A DNA stretch of 57,829 bases from Saprospiraceae bacterium (GTDB taxonomy: Bacteria > Bacteroidota > Bacteroidia > Chitinophagales > Saprospiraceae), in contig JAHDHH010000021.1 in NCBI GenBank assembly GCA_020631405.1, positions 1 through 57,829 of the forward strand. Reading direction: 5' to 3'. Below are positions 18,694-27,000 of the stretch, in pieces (position 1 is the first letter of the stretch; the number at the start of each line of letters is the position of its first letter). Made by a program: the position numbers and the translations under genes. The notes beneath the pieces were generated by a model. The model was not told the DNA's origin, ran no database searches, and saw only the letters and a list, made by a program, of their open reading frames with translations.

Positions 18694-19239
18694 ATGAGAA
18701 TTATATTGCTGTTGGCAGCTGTTGTGTTATTCAACAGTTGTAATTCATCTTCATCTAATACTGCAAGTGATAAGTCTATAGAGGTCGCTAAAGCAGAGGA
18801 TAAATCGAAACTTGGTGGCTTGTACACTAACTATGTGGCTAACCCAAGTTCTCAAAATGATATTGATGAGAATACGATCATAGAATATGCTACTGATAAT
18901 AACTTAGCTTGTACAAGAATGTCGAATGGAGTATACCAATGCAACTTCGAAGCAGGAGAGGGAGACTTTATTGTAAACGGCGGTCGAGTACAGGCACATT
19001 ACAAAGGTTATACTTTTGATGGCAAGGAGTTTGACTCAAGCTATAAACGAAATAAACCCTTGGATTTTAAAGTTGGCCAAATGATTCCTGGATGGAATGA
19101 TTGGTTAGTTACGGTTAGGCCAGGTGCTAAAGCTACTTTACTCATTCCATCATCAAAAGCTTATGGAGCAAGAGGGGTGCCTAATTTGATACCACCTAAT
19201 ACACCATTAGCTTTTGATGTAGAATTGTTAACTGACTAG
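18694..19239 (+). CDS. FKBP-type peptidyl-prolyl isomerase lipoprotein (GldI-like)
   Basis: 181 residues. The signal ends in a lipobox-like LFNSC, so Cys 16 or so is probably lipidated. A serine-rich linker and a charged region follow, then an FKBP domain over the last 110 residues with VQAHYKGYTFDGKEFDSS, FKVGQMIPGWNDWL and ATLLIPSSKAYGARG, which are the classical FKBP substrate-pocket motifs. It probably helps fold exported proteins in the periplasm. Flavobacterium GldI, needed for gliding, has the same layout, but I cannot assign that role from sequence. The stop codon overlaps the serA stop by 4 nt (CTAG). Confidence 0.9.
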   Translation: MRIILLLAAVVLFNSCNSSSSNTASDKSIEVAKAEDKSKLGGLYTNYVANPSSQNDIDENTIIEYATDNNLACTRMSNGVYQCNFEAGEGDFIVNGGRVQAHYKGYTFDGKEFDSSYKRNKPLDFKVGQMIPGWNDWLVTVRPGAKATLLIPSSKAYGARGVPNLIPPNTPLAFDVELLTD

Positions 19240-20180
19240 CCTAAGAGCTCAATCAATTGATTAGCTAGTTCTATTCCTATATTTTCTTGTGCTGCACCAG
19301 TAGATGCACCAATATGCGGAGTAACAGAAATTCTTGGGTGATTGAGGATGTCCTCTCTAGGAGTTGGTTCATTTACGAATACATCTAATCCAGCTCCACC
19401 AAGTTTGCCACTATCCAAGGCATTGAGTAGGGCATTTTCATCTATGGTTCCACCTCTTGCTGCGTTTAATATCACAGCACCATCTTTCATTTTTGAGAAT
19501 TCAAGTGCTCCTATGATTGGTTTGTCGACTGACGGCACGTGAAGTGAGATATAATCACTATTAGCTAAGAGCTCATCCATACTGACACTTTCAATAGTGT
19601 AATCAATACTAAGACCAGCAATATCTAAGCTAATTTCTTGAGAAGTCTTCATAATATCAGACCCAACTACCTTCATGCCTAGACCTAAAGCGATTTTGGC
19701 AACTTCACATCCTATACGTCCTAGACCAATGATACCCATAGTTTTGCCTTTGACCTCGGCACCTTTAGAATATGCTTTTTTTAAGTCCTTGAATTTAGTG
19801 CTACCTAAAGTTGGCATTTCTACATTAGAATTGTTGAGAAATCTTGATAGGGTGAACATATGTCCTGTCACTAATTCTGCTACACTTCTCGATGAAGCTG
19901 CAGGTGTATTAATAACATGTATTCCTTTGCTCTTAGCATTAGATACATCAATATTATCTAAACCTACACCACCTCTTCCGATTACTTTGAGGTTTGGACA
20001 GTTGTCAATAAGATCAGTTCTCACCTTTGTAGCACTTCTCACGCAGATGGCATCAAAGACTGGAAGCTGTGCCATTAAGTCATCTTGTTCTATTTTGTCG
20101 GTCTGTACATCATGTCCAGCTTCAGTAAGCATTTTCAATCCAGTCGGATGAATGCCATCGTTAATTAGAATTTTAGCCAT
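19236..20180 (-). CDS. serA: D-3-phosphoglycerate dehydrogenase (short form, no ACT domain)
   Basis: 314 residues; a D-isomer-specific 2-hydroxyacid dehydrogenase. The Rossmann motif GIIGLGRIGCEVAKIALGLG is at about residue 146, with catalytic Arg in NAARGGTIDE (about 240), Glu in the following segment, and His in VTPHIGAST (about 287). CVRSATKVRTDLI and VIGRGGVGLDNIDV are typical of SerA. It lacks the C-terminal ACT/regulatory domain, so classical serine feedback inhibition through that domain would be absent. It would make 3-phosphohydroxypyruvate for serine synthesis. serC is not in the window, so a related hydroxyacid dehydrogenase role is not excluded. Confidence 0.87.
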   Translation of the reverse strand: MAKILINDGIHPTGLKMLTEAGHDVQTDKIEQDDLMAQLPVFDAICVRSATKVRTDLIDNCPNLKVIGRGGVGLDNIDVSNAKSKGIHVINTPAASSRSVAELVTGHMFTLSRFLNNSNVEMPTLGSTKFKDLKKAYSKGAEVKGKTMGIIGLGRIGCEVAKIALGLGMKVVGSDIMKTSQEISLDIAGLSIDYTIESVSMDELLANSDYISLHVPSVDKPIIGALEFSKMKDGAVILNAARGGTIDENALLNALDSGKLGGAGLDVFVNEPTPREDILNHPRISVTPHIGASTGAAQENIGIELANQLIELLG

Positions 20181-20220
20181 TTTTATTATCTATGTTAAGA
20201 ATATTCAAATCTAGTTTGGA

Positions 20221-20250
20221 CTGCAAAGGTGCAGCATTTTACTATAAAAT
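20221..20250. promoter_or_regulatory. Two adjacent short dyads upstream of serA
   Basis: CTGCA-AAGG-TGCAG (20221-20234) and ATTTTA-CTA-TAAAAT (20236-20250) sit 41-70 nt upstream of the serA start. On the minus strand a TAGATTTG matching the Bacteroidota -7 consensus lies at 20206-20213, without a clear TTG partner. The dyads would cover the spacer and the upstream element, so they could be operator half-sites. This is speculative. Confidence 0.3.
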
Positions 20251-20305
20251 ACGGGATAAATTTTCAATTCTCTGTTATTTCTATTCTATATCACATAAAG
20301 AAAAC

Positions 20306-20335
20306 TTGTAATATATCTAGAGAATATTAACTTTG
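20306..20335 (+). promoter_or_regulatory. Promoter of the exbB-exbD-exbD-tonB cluster
   Basis: TTG at 20306-20308 and TAACTTTG at 20328-20335 are separated by 19 nt, an exact match to the Bacteroidota vegetative promoter. Predicted start near 20342, giving a leader of about 60 nt before exbB. Confidence 0.6.
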
Positions 20336-20351
20336 TAAATCAATTAATACT

Positions 20352-20368
20352 TTTCTCAATTTGAGAAA
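20352..20368. promoter_or_regulatory. 17-bp palindrome in the exbB leader
   Basis: A perfect dyad with 8-bp arms (TTTCTCAA and TTGAGAAA) around one T. It lies about 10 nt downstream of the predicted transcription start of the exb cluster and 34 nt before the exbB ATG. The position and symmetry fit a repressor operator. No regulator gene is nearby. Confidence 0.4.
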
Positions 20369-20401
20369 CGTTTGGTCTTGAACAATTAAAAGGTTATTCA
20401 T

Positions 20402-21094
20402 ATGCTCAATTTATATTTCTTTCTACAGGCTAAGGCGGGAGACGACGCAGAGAAGATAAGTGTCTTTAAGTTACTTTACAAGGATGGTAGCTTCGGTGAC
20501 ATCCTTGGTTTAGTTATAGTTGCGATACTATTTTTACTTTCTATTCTTGCACTCTATCTATTTTTTGAAAGATGGTTTACCATCAAAAGGGCAGGGAAGA
20601 TTGATGACCAATTTTTAAATAATATCAGAGCTTCAGTTGCAGCAGGTAACCTAGAAGGAGCAAAGGCCATTTGTAAGACCAATAATTCTCCATACGCAAG
20701 AATGGTTGAAAAAGGTCTACAGAGAATAGGAAAACCACTTAGAGATATAGATGCTGCTATTGAGAATGTTGGAAACCTTGAAGTATTCAAATTAGAAAAA
20801 GGACTGAGCTCATTGGCAAACATTGCTGGTGCTGCTCCAATGATTGGTTTTTTTGGAACTGTTACTGGTATGATTCTAGCATTTTATAAGATGTCAAGTG
20901 AGCAGAATGTAACTCCAGATGTTTTAGCCGGAGGAATTTACCAAGCCTTGTTTACAACAGCTGGCGGTCTATTCATTGGTATTCTAGCATTCGTAGGATA
21001 TAATATCCTTGTGGCAAGTGTTGATAAAGTGATTTATCAAATGGAAAGAACAGCAACAGACTTTATGGACTTATTACAAGAACCTACATCATAG
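20402..21094 (+). CDS. exbB: MotA/TolQ/ExbB proton channel family protein
   Basis: 230 residues. Three membrane segments (about 40-62, 138-160, 178-205) surround a cytoplasmic loop, with the family core NIAGAAPMIGFFGTVTGMI and the proline- and Thr-rich LFTTAGGLFIGILAFVGYN. With ExbD it forms the inner-membrane proton channel that powers TonB. It is the first gene of a tight cluster (20 nt to exbD1), preceded by a consensus promoter, a palindrome and an AAAAGG sequence 9 nt before the ATG, one of few Shine-Dalgarno-like sites here. TolQ or a gliding-motor analogue is possible, but the two ExbD genes and the TonB gene downstream favour ExbB. Confidence 0.9.
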   Translation: MLNLYFFLQAKAGDDAEKISVFKLLYKDGSFGDILGLVIVAILFLLSILALYLFFERWFTIKRAGKIDDQFLNNIRASVAAGNLEGAKAICKTNNSPYARMVEKGLQRIGKPLRDIDAAIENVGNLEVFKLEKGLSSLANIAGAAPMIGFFGTVTGMILAFYKMSSEQNVTPDVLAGGIYQALFTTAGGLFIGILAFVGYNILVASVDKVIYQMERTATDFMDLLQEPTS

Positions 21095-21114
21095 TCAGCC
21101 TCTAGTATAATAAT

Positions 21115-21504
21115 ATGAAGAAGAGAAATAAGGTAAGCGCAGAGTTTAGTATGTCGTCATTGACTGACATTATTTTTCTATTGCTCATATTCTTTATGTT
21201 GACTTCTTCATTAGTTCAGATTAATGTGCCTTTGGCCAAGTCTGATAGTAAAACAGTGGCTCCAGTTGACCTTGCAGTGATGATGACAAAGGATGGCAAG
21301 GTGACTTTCAACGGTAAGGCAACCTCAATGAGTAAGTTAGAAGGACAGATTTATAAGACTGCAATCAGCCAATCTAATAATGAAAATGCTACAGTTACCA
21401 TCATTGCAGAAGTTGGTGTGCCTTGGAAGAATGTGAGCAAAGTGATGAATATTGCAAGTAAGTTACAAATCAAAGCTATAATAGCTACAGAAGCTAGAGA
21501 CTAA
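21115..21504 (+). CDS. exbD: ExbD/TolR family protein, first paralogue
   Basis: 129 residues; single membrane segment near the N-terminus with the proton-carrying Asp in SSLTDIIFLLLIFFMLTSS. The remaining 85 residues are the periplasmic ExbD/TolR domain. It lies 20 nt after exbB, and its TAA overlaps the ATG of the next exbD by one base (TAATG), which indicates coupled translation. The periplasmic domain differs clearly from that of the second copy, while the first 35 residues are nearly the same. Confidence 0.92.
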   Translation: MKKRNKVSAEFSMSSLTDIIFLLLIFFMLTSSLVQINVPLAKSDSKTVAPVDLAVMMTKDGKVTFNGKATSMSKLEGQIYKTAISQSNNENATVTIIAEVGVPWKNVSKVMNIASKLQIKAIIATEARD

Positions 21505-21902
21505 TGGGTTTAAAAAAACGATCAAAAGTTAGTGCAGAATTTAGTATGTCATCATTGACAGACATCATTTTTTTGTTGTTAATATTCTTCATGTTGACCT
21601 CATCTCTAGTGATACCTAATGCTCTAAATTTAAAATTGCCAGGGAAGGCAAACCCTAATACTCCTCCTAGTAATGAACAACCCAACATCATTGATGTAAG
21701 TTCATCTGGGAAGTATAAGTGGAATGGAAGCACTGTTTCTCTTCGTGATATTGAACAAAGAGTGAAAGAATTAAAAAAAGTCAAAAAGAAACCGACAGTG
21801 GTACTTAGTCCAAGTAAGGAAGCACCAAACCAGCATGTAGTTGCTATTATGGATGTGGCTTACCGCTGGGGCATAAATGCGATCTTGACTGATCCTAAAT
21901 AG
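21504..21902 (+). CDS. exbD: ExbD/TolR family protein, second paralogue
   Basis: 132 residues. The same membrane segment as the previous gene (SSLTDIIFLLLIFFMLTSS, including the Asp), then a periplasmic domain with a distinct sequence (LNLKLPGKANPNTPPSNEQP and KYKWNGSTVSLRDIEQRVKE). The arrangement ExbB-ExbD-ExbD is recurrent in Bacteroidota; it may allow an ExbD heterodimer in the channel. The DNA of the first 80 nt is a near-copy of the first exbD, so tandem duplication with divergence of the periplasmic part is likely. Confidence 0.92.
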   Translation: MGLKKRSKVSAEFSMSSLTDIIFLLLIFFMLTSSLVIPNALNLKLPGKANPNTPPSNEQPNIIDVSSSGKYKWNGSTVSLRDIEQRVKELKKVKKKPTVVLSPSKEAPNQHVVAIMDVAYRWGINAILTDPK

Positions 21903-21956
21903 AGCAATACAGAATAAAACCAGCTCACCTGAGAGAACATTAAAAAGAGTTGGACC

Positions 21957-22796
21957 ATGTTAAATTCAGAATACTTACAAGATTATAAAACTGAGAAGAG
22001 AGATTCTTTTCTGCTAGCCTTGCTGTTGCACATATTGTTTTTAGCGATTTGTTTGCTTCCTTTGTTGGATTTAAGTATTCAGCCTAAGGAGCCTTTGCAA
22101 GGAATATTAGTAGTATTTGACCAGGAGTTTACCCAAAAGGAGGAAAAGTCTGAAGTAATAGAAAGTACAAAGAGCTCCAGTAGTCAAGAGGCAGAAAAAC
22201 CTACAACTCAAAAAGAGGTTGTAAATAAGTCAACGAAAGCATCAAAGGTTATTACTCCAAAAGAAGTTGTCACAGTAAGTCATCCTACAGTTAACCTCAA
22301 GACAGAATCACCATCAAAAGAAGTAGAGGTAGTCATAGATGAAGCTAAGATTAAGGCAGAAAGAGAGGCAAAATTGGCAGCAGAAGCAGCTGAAGATTTG
22401 AAGAATAAAAAATCTATGTTTGGAGCATTATTTGGTGATTCAAACTCACGTGAGTCTATTGAGACAGGAGAAAGCAAGCCTAGCACATCTACATTGGAGG
22501 GTAGTGCTTCTGACTCAGGAAGTGCAAATTCTAACGGTGGTCTGGGAAGTAGAGGTATATTGTATAAGCCAAGTATTGAGGATAAGTCTAATAAAGAAGG
22601 AAGAGTAATTGTAAAGATATGTGTTGATAATAGTGGTAAAGTAATTTCTTCAGACTTCGTGCAGTCAGGGTCCACAACAACAGATACTCAGCTTATCCAA
22701 AAGGCGCTAGAAGGGGCTAGACAATACAAGTTCGCTGTGTTGGAAAGCCAGTCAACAGAGTGTGGAAATATCACTATTGACTTTATCCTAAAGTAA
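21957..22796 (+). CDS. TonB-like energy transducer
   Basis: 279 residues. An N-terminal membrane helix (FLLALLLHILFLAICLLPLL), a long charged, Lys/Glu/Ser-rich linker (about 50-190) in place of the usual Pro-rich TonB spacer, a low-complexity Ser/Gly stretch, then a TonB C-terminal-like domain (GRVIVKICVDNSGKVISS, QKALEGARQYKFAV). It would carry energy from the ExbB/ExbD complex across the periplasm to outer-membrane transporters. It is 54 nt after the second exbD, same strand. A role in another ExbB/D-driven machine cannot be excluded. No TonB-dependent receptor gene is present in the window. Confidence 0.85.
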   Translation: MLNSEYLQDYKTEKRDSFLLALLLHILFLAICLLPLLDLSIQPKEPLQGILVVFDQEFTQKEEKSEVIESTKSSSSQEAEKPTTQKEVVNKSTKASKVITPKEVVTVSHPTVNLKTESPSKEVEVVIDEAKIKAEREAKLAAEAAEDLKNKKSMFGALFGDSNSRESIETGESKPSTSTLEGSASDSGSANSNGGLGSRGILYKPSIEDKSNKEGRVIVKICVDNSGKVISSDFVQSGSTTTDTQLIQKALEGARQYKFAVLESQSTECGNITIDFILK

Positions 22797-22849
22797 TTTC
22801 TAAATTAGATACTAATTAATTTGTCATATTTGTGGAATAATTCATAGAT

Positions 22850-24037
22850 ATGAACAACAAAAGTAGTCGATATGATGGCAGAGGAGTCTCTGCTGACAAA
22901 CATGAAGTCCATGAAGCGATTAAGGGCATGGACAAGGGTTTGTTTAAAGATGCATTTTGTAAAATCTTACCTGATTTCTCAGGCAAAAATCAAGAGTATT
23001 GCAATATAATTCATGCGGACACGGCAGGTACAAAACCTAGTCTAGCGTACTTGTATTGGAAAGAAACTGGGGATATTGATGTGTGGCGAAGTATAGCTCA
23101 AGATGCTCTAGTGATGAATTTTGATGATATGGCATGTGTCGGTTGTGTTACTGATTTTGTCCTCTCCTCAACAATCGGGAGAAACAAGCATAACATTTCA
23201 GGAGACGTTATAAAGGCACTTATCCAAGGTACACAGGAGTTTGTTGATGTCATGAGTGAGTATGACGTTGCTATACATCATGGTGGTGGAGAGACTGCTG
23301 ATGTTGGGGATATTGTAAGAACTGTTGATGTTGGATTTACCATATTTGCTAGAATGCTTAAGTCTAACCTCATTGTAAACAATATCAAGCCTGGACAAGT
23401 CATCATAGGTTTTGGTGGCTATGGTCAAGCTACTTACGAATCAGAATATAATAGTGGCATAGGTTCCAATGGCTTAACTTCCGCAAGACATGATGTCTTG
23501 AGTAAATATTATGCTGTAACCTATCCAGAGTCATTTGATAGTGCTATTCCAGAGGAACTTGCTTATTGTGGTTCAAAGAGATTGACTGATGTTGTCACCT
23601 ATGATTCCATTGATTATGAGGTTGGTAAACTGTTACTCTCACCGACTAGGACGTTCCTTCCTTTACTCAATAAAATAGTACCTCAATATCGGACTTCGAT
23701 CAATGGAATCATTCACAATACAGGAGGTGCTCATACTAAGGTATTGAACTATTGTGATAATGTCAGAATTGTAAAAGACAATCTACTACCAGTACCACCG
23801 GTTTTCAGATTGATTCAAGAAGAATCTAAGACTTCTGATAAGGAGATGTATGAAGTCTTTAATATGGGGACAAGGTTGGAGTGTTATGTTGATAATGATC
23901 CGGCAACAATCGAGGGAATGCTAGCTCAGGCTAAACAGCTTAACATACCAGCTCAAGTCATTGGTCACACTGAGGAATCACAAAGCAAGGAAGTTGTTAT
24001 TCACTTAAAAGAAGAGAAACTACATTATACTAAATAA
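22850..24037 (+). CDS. purM: Phosphoribosylformylglycinamidine cyclo-ligase (AIR synthase), Bacteroidota form
   Basis: 395 residues; converts FGAM to AIR in purine synthesis, using ATP. Motifs of the long Bacteroidota PurM: SRYDGRGVSADKHEVHEAIK at the start, HADTAGTKPSLAYLYWKETG (about 55-74), the GGGETADVGDIVRT nucleotide-binding segment, GLTSARHDV, and a C-terminal HNTGGAHTKVL. It is longer than the E. coli enzyme (345) but normal for the phylum. It lies 53 nt after the tonB gene and ends at a perfect bidirectional terminator, so it may be the last gene of the exb transcript or have its own promoter (none clear). Confidence 0.93.
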   Translation: MNNKSSRYDGRGVSADKHEVHEAIKGMDKGLFKDAFCKILPDFSGKNQEYCNIIHADTAGTKPSLAYLYWKETGDIDVWRSIAQDALVMNFDDMACVGCVTDFVLSSTIGRNKHNISGDVIKALIQGTQEFVDVMSEYDVAIHHGGGETADVGDIVRTVDVGFTIFARMLKSNLIVNNIKPGQVIIGFGGYGQATYESEYNSGIGSNGLTSARHDVLSKYYAVTYPESFDSAIPEELAYCGSKRLTDVVTYDSIDYEVGKLLLSPTRTFLPLLNKIVPQYRTSINGIIHNTGGAHTKVLNYCDNVRIVKDNLLPVPPVFRLIQEESKTSDKEMYEVFNMGTRLECYVDNDPATIEGMLAQAKQLNIPAQVIGHTEESQSKEVVIHLKEEKLHYTK

Positions 24038-24068
24038 AAAATGGGGACTAAATTTAGTCCCCATTTTT
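24037..24068. terminator. Bidirectional intrinsic terminator between purM and the HYR giant
   Basis: A perfect palindrome with two 16-nt arms (axis between 24052 and 24053). The GC-containing core is GGGGACT / AGTCCCC with AAA/TTT at the centre, and A-runs and T-runs at the outer ends supply the U-tract in both directions. It begins at the last base of the purM stop codon and lies 20 nt past the stop of the convergent minus-strand giant gene. Confidence 0.85.
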
Positions 24069-24088
24069 ATTAATCTATAAGTATCTTA

Positions 24089-27000
24089 TTATCGCTTTAT
24101 TGATAATTTTTCATTCAGCACTTGTCCGTTATCTAGTAATACATTGACAATATAGATTCCTTCAATATATGAAGAAACATCGTGAGTTATCGTATTACCT
24201 GTTGCTGGTAACTGTGTTATGATTCTGCCATTGATATCTTGGATATTCGCTTCTAGAATATTGCCTTCAGATTCTATATCAATCGAAACTACGCTTGATA
24301 CAGGGTTAGGATATACATTCAATGACGAATTATCAACATTGCTGACAAGTAATGTGGCATCACTATTAGCTTCTCTATTTTCAACTTCATCATCACCTGG
24401 GTTGAATTCTGACCCAGTAATCACCACACAGTAGTCTTCAGTTTCTCCTTGCTCAAATGATTCGCATGGACTAGTAGGGTAGCCATTTAACTTCATGACA
24501 ACTCTCATCGTGGTAGTACCATTCCAAAGAGCAGATGGCGTTGTAATCATACCAGATAGATCATTAGTCCCAGCTCCGTAAGCAATGTACTCTGAAGCAT
24601 CGTTGAAGTCACCATCCATATTCCAATCTACCCAAACTGACCAATATACTGGTTGTTGGAGAGCTGAAAATCCTGGAGATAGCTTAATCTGATAAGTAGC
24701 ACCTTGAGTCACTTCGATACATTCAACACTTGATGAGTAGTCTATATACCCACCATCATTTCCACTCTGGTTGGTGACATTAGCAAATCCTACACCATCA
24801 ATAAATGCAGTATTAGATTCAGATCCACCACTATTACACTCACTTGAAACAACTGTAATGTCAAAAGCACAAACTTCTACATTTCCACATTGGTCAGTTG
24901 CTGTATATTCTACTGTAGTAGTAGTCCCAGCTACAAATATAGAACCAGAACTAGGTCCAGCAGTTTGTGTTACATTCAAACAACCAGGTATCTCCATAAT
25001 GTATTCAAGAGCAGCATAATTGTATTGGTCATTCCAAGTACCATCATTAAGCATTTCCACATAATCTTGCTCATTGTTGTAGTTGTTAGGTTGTCCAGCA
25101 TACCAGTTAGAGTATGTTATTGGATCTCCATTTACCCATTGGAAGCTACCTTCTAGAACATCATCAGATAGGCCGATATAGGCAGACTGAATAGTCAGTA
25201 AGTTAGACAAATAGGCATTCTCCCCAGCGTCATTAACTACAGCAAGGTAACCTCCTAAGCTTTCGCAAGTTGTTTGTGCATTTGGCCATGAGGCTGGACT
25301 TGAAGAGCAATAGTAGAAGTGACCGTTGTAACTTCCCATATAGATGAATCCAGGAATCTGTCCACCTGCACTACAGTTAGAACAACATGTTGTAGCTGTT
25401 GGTGTTTGCCAGTTAACTATCATACTGTTGTTAGGGCAAGATAAAGTCACATCTTCAGGGCAGTTCATTGTAATTGACTCTTCTACTCTGATGTTGAAAC
25501 TACAAGTTGCGCCATTGTTACATCCATCATTTACTGTATAAGTCACTACATAGTCACCTGTTGACAAGTATGATCCAGATGTAGGCCCTGCAGTCTGAAC
25601 AACTGTAGTACATGGTATTTCCATAATGTATTCTAAAGCAGAGTAAGAATATTGATCATTCCATTCTCCGTTATTCAACATTTCTACATAATCCTGATCG
25701 TAGTTATAGTCATTTGGCTGACCTGGGTACCAGTTAGTATATCCAACAGACTCTCCATTTACCCACTGGAAGTTACCTTCAGTGACGTGATCAGAAAGTC
25801 CTATGTAAGCAGATTGTATAGTCAATAGACTTGCTAAGTAAGCATTCTCAGCAGCATCATTGATTACTGCAAGGTATCCACCATTGCTAGCACATACTGA
25901 TTGTGCAGCTTCCCAAGTATTAGGAGAAGTAGAACAGTAGTATTGGTGTCCATTATAAGTACCCATGTAGATGAATCCAGCAATAGTTTGACCAGTACAA
26001 GGGCTACAAGTGCTGCTATAATCAGGAGCATCGAATGAAACATGAGCACCACCGCCAGTTCCACAGCTAACTACGATGTCATCAGGACAAGTAATTGCAG
26101 GGTTTTGAGGCTGAGGTACAGTAACAGTAAATGTACATATTGAGCTATTTCCACAATAATCAACTGCAGTGTAAGAACAGTTAGTTACACCTACTGGGAA
26201 CAATGTTCCAGGAGTGTGACTACCTGTTAAGTTTTGAACACCACAATCATCTGTTGCCGTTGGAACTAACCAAGTGGCAGGAGTAGAACTATCCGCTACA
26301 GTAATATTAGCAGGGCAGTTTAAGATTACTGGTGCAATGTCATCTGTAACTGTGATAGTCTGTGTGCAATTAGCACTCATTGTATATCCAGGGTAACTTG
26401 CAGTCCAAGTTCTTACAATTACTTTTTCGCCAGCACATGGACCTGTTGATGTAATCACATCGTTAAATCCAACTGTAGGGCTAGGGCAGTTATTACCTGC
26501 AGTCACTATCGGACTACCCAATAGTGAAGGGCTCAAACTACTTGTCAAGCATACAGTAGCATCACCTGGACAACTCAATGTAGGAGGAGTGTCGCATGTA
26601 GGTACTATACATGTAACAGTCACAGTGAATGTACAAGTGCTTGTATTACCACAATCATCAGTCGCTGTATAAGTCACCGTAGTTGTACCTTCATTAAATG
26701 TGCTTCCACTGTTGTAGTTAGCACTTAATGAAGCAGAACTACAATTGTCATTAGCAATTGGTGCTGTCCAAGTCACAGTTGCAGAACAATTAGCATCTCC
26801 TGTTACAGAAATATTAGCTGGGCAATTTGTAATTGTAGGTCCTTGGCTATCCAGTAGGCTAATAGTCTGAATACAAGAGCTAGTCAATGCAGCATTATTT
26901 GAATCAGTAGCAACCCAAGTTCTTTCTACTATTTTACTTCCTGTGCAACTACCTGTATCGACTATGACATCACTAAACGTAATCGCTGGTGCTCCACAGA

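Noticed and set aside
19531..19546. GGCACGTGAAGTG, a partial parS-like match in serA
   Set aside because: About half of the positions match and there is no symmetry in the flanks.
22444..22455. Palindrome ACTCACGTGAGT, sharing the core of a parS site
   Set aside because: Only about 9 of 16 positions match the parS consensus and it lies inside the tonB coding sequence, so it is likely chance.
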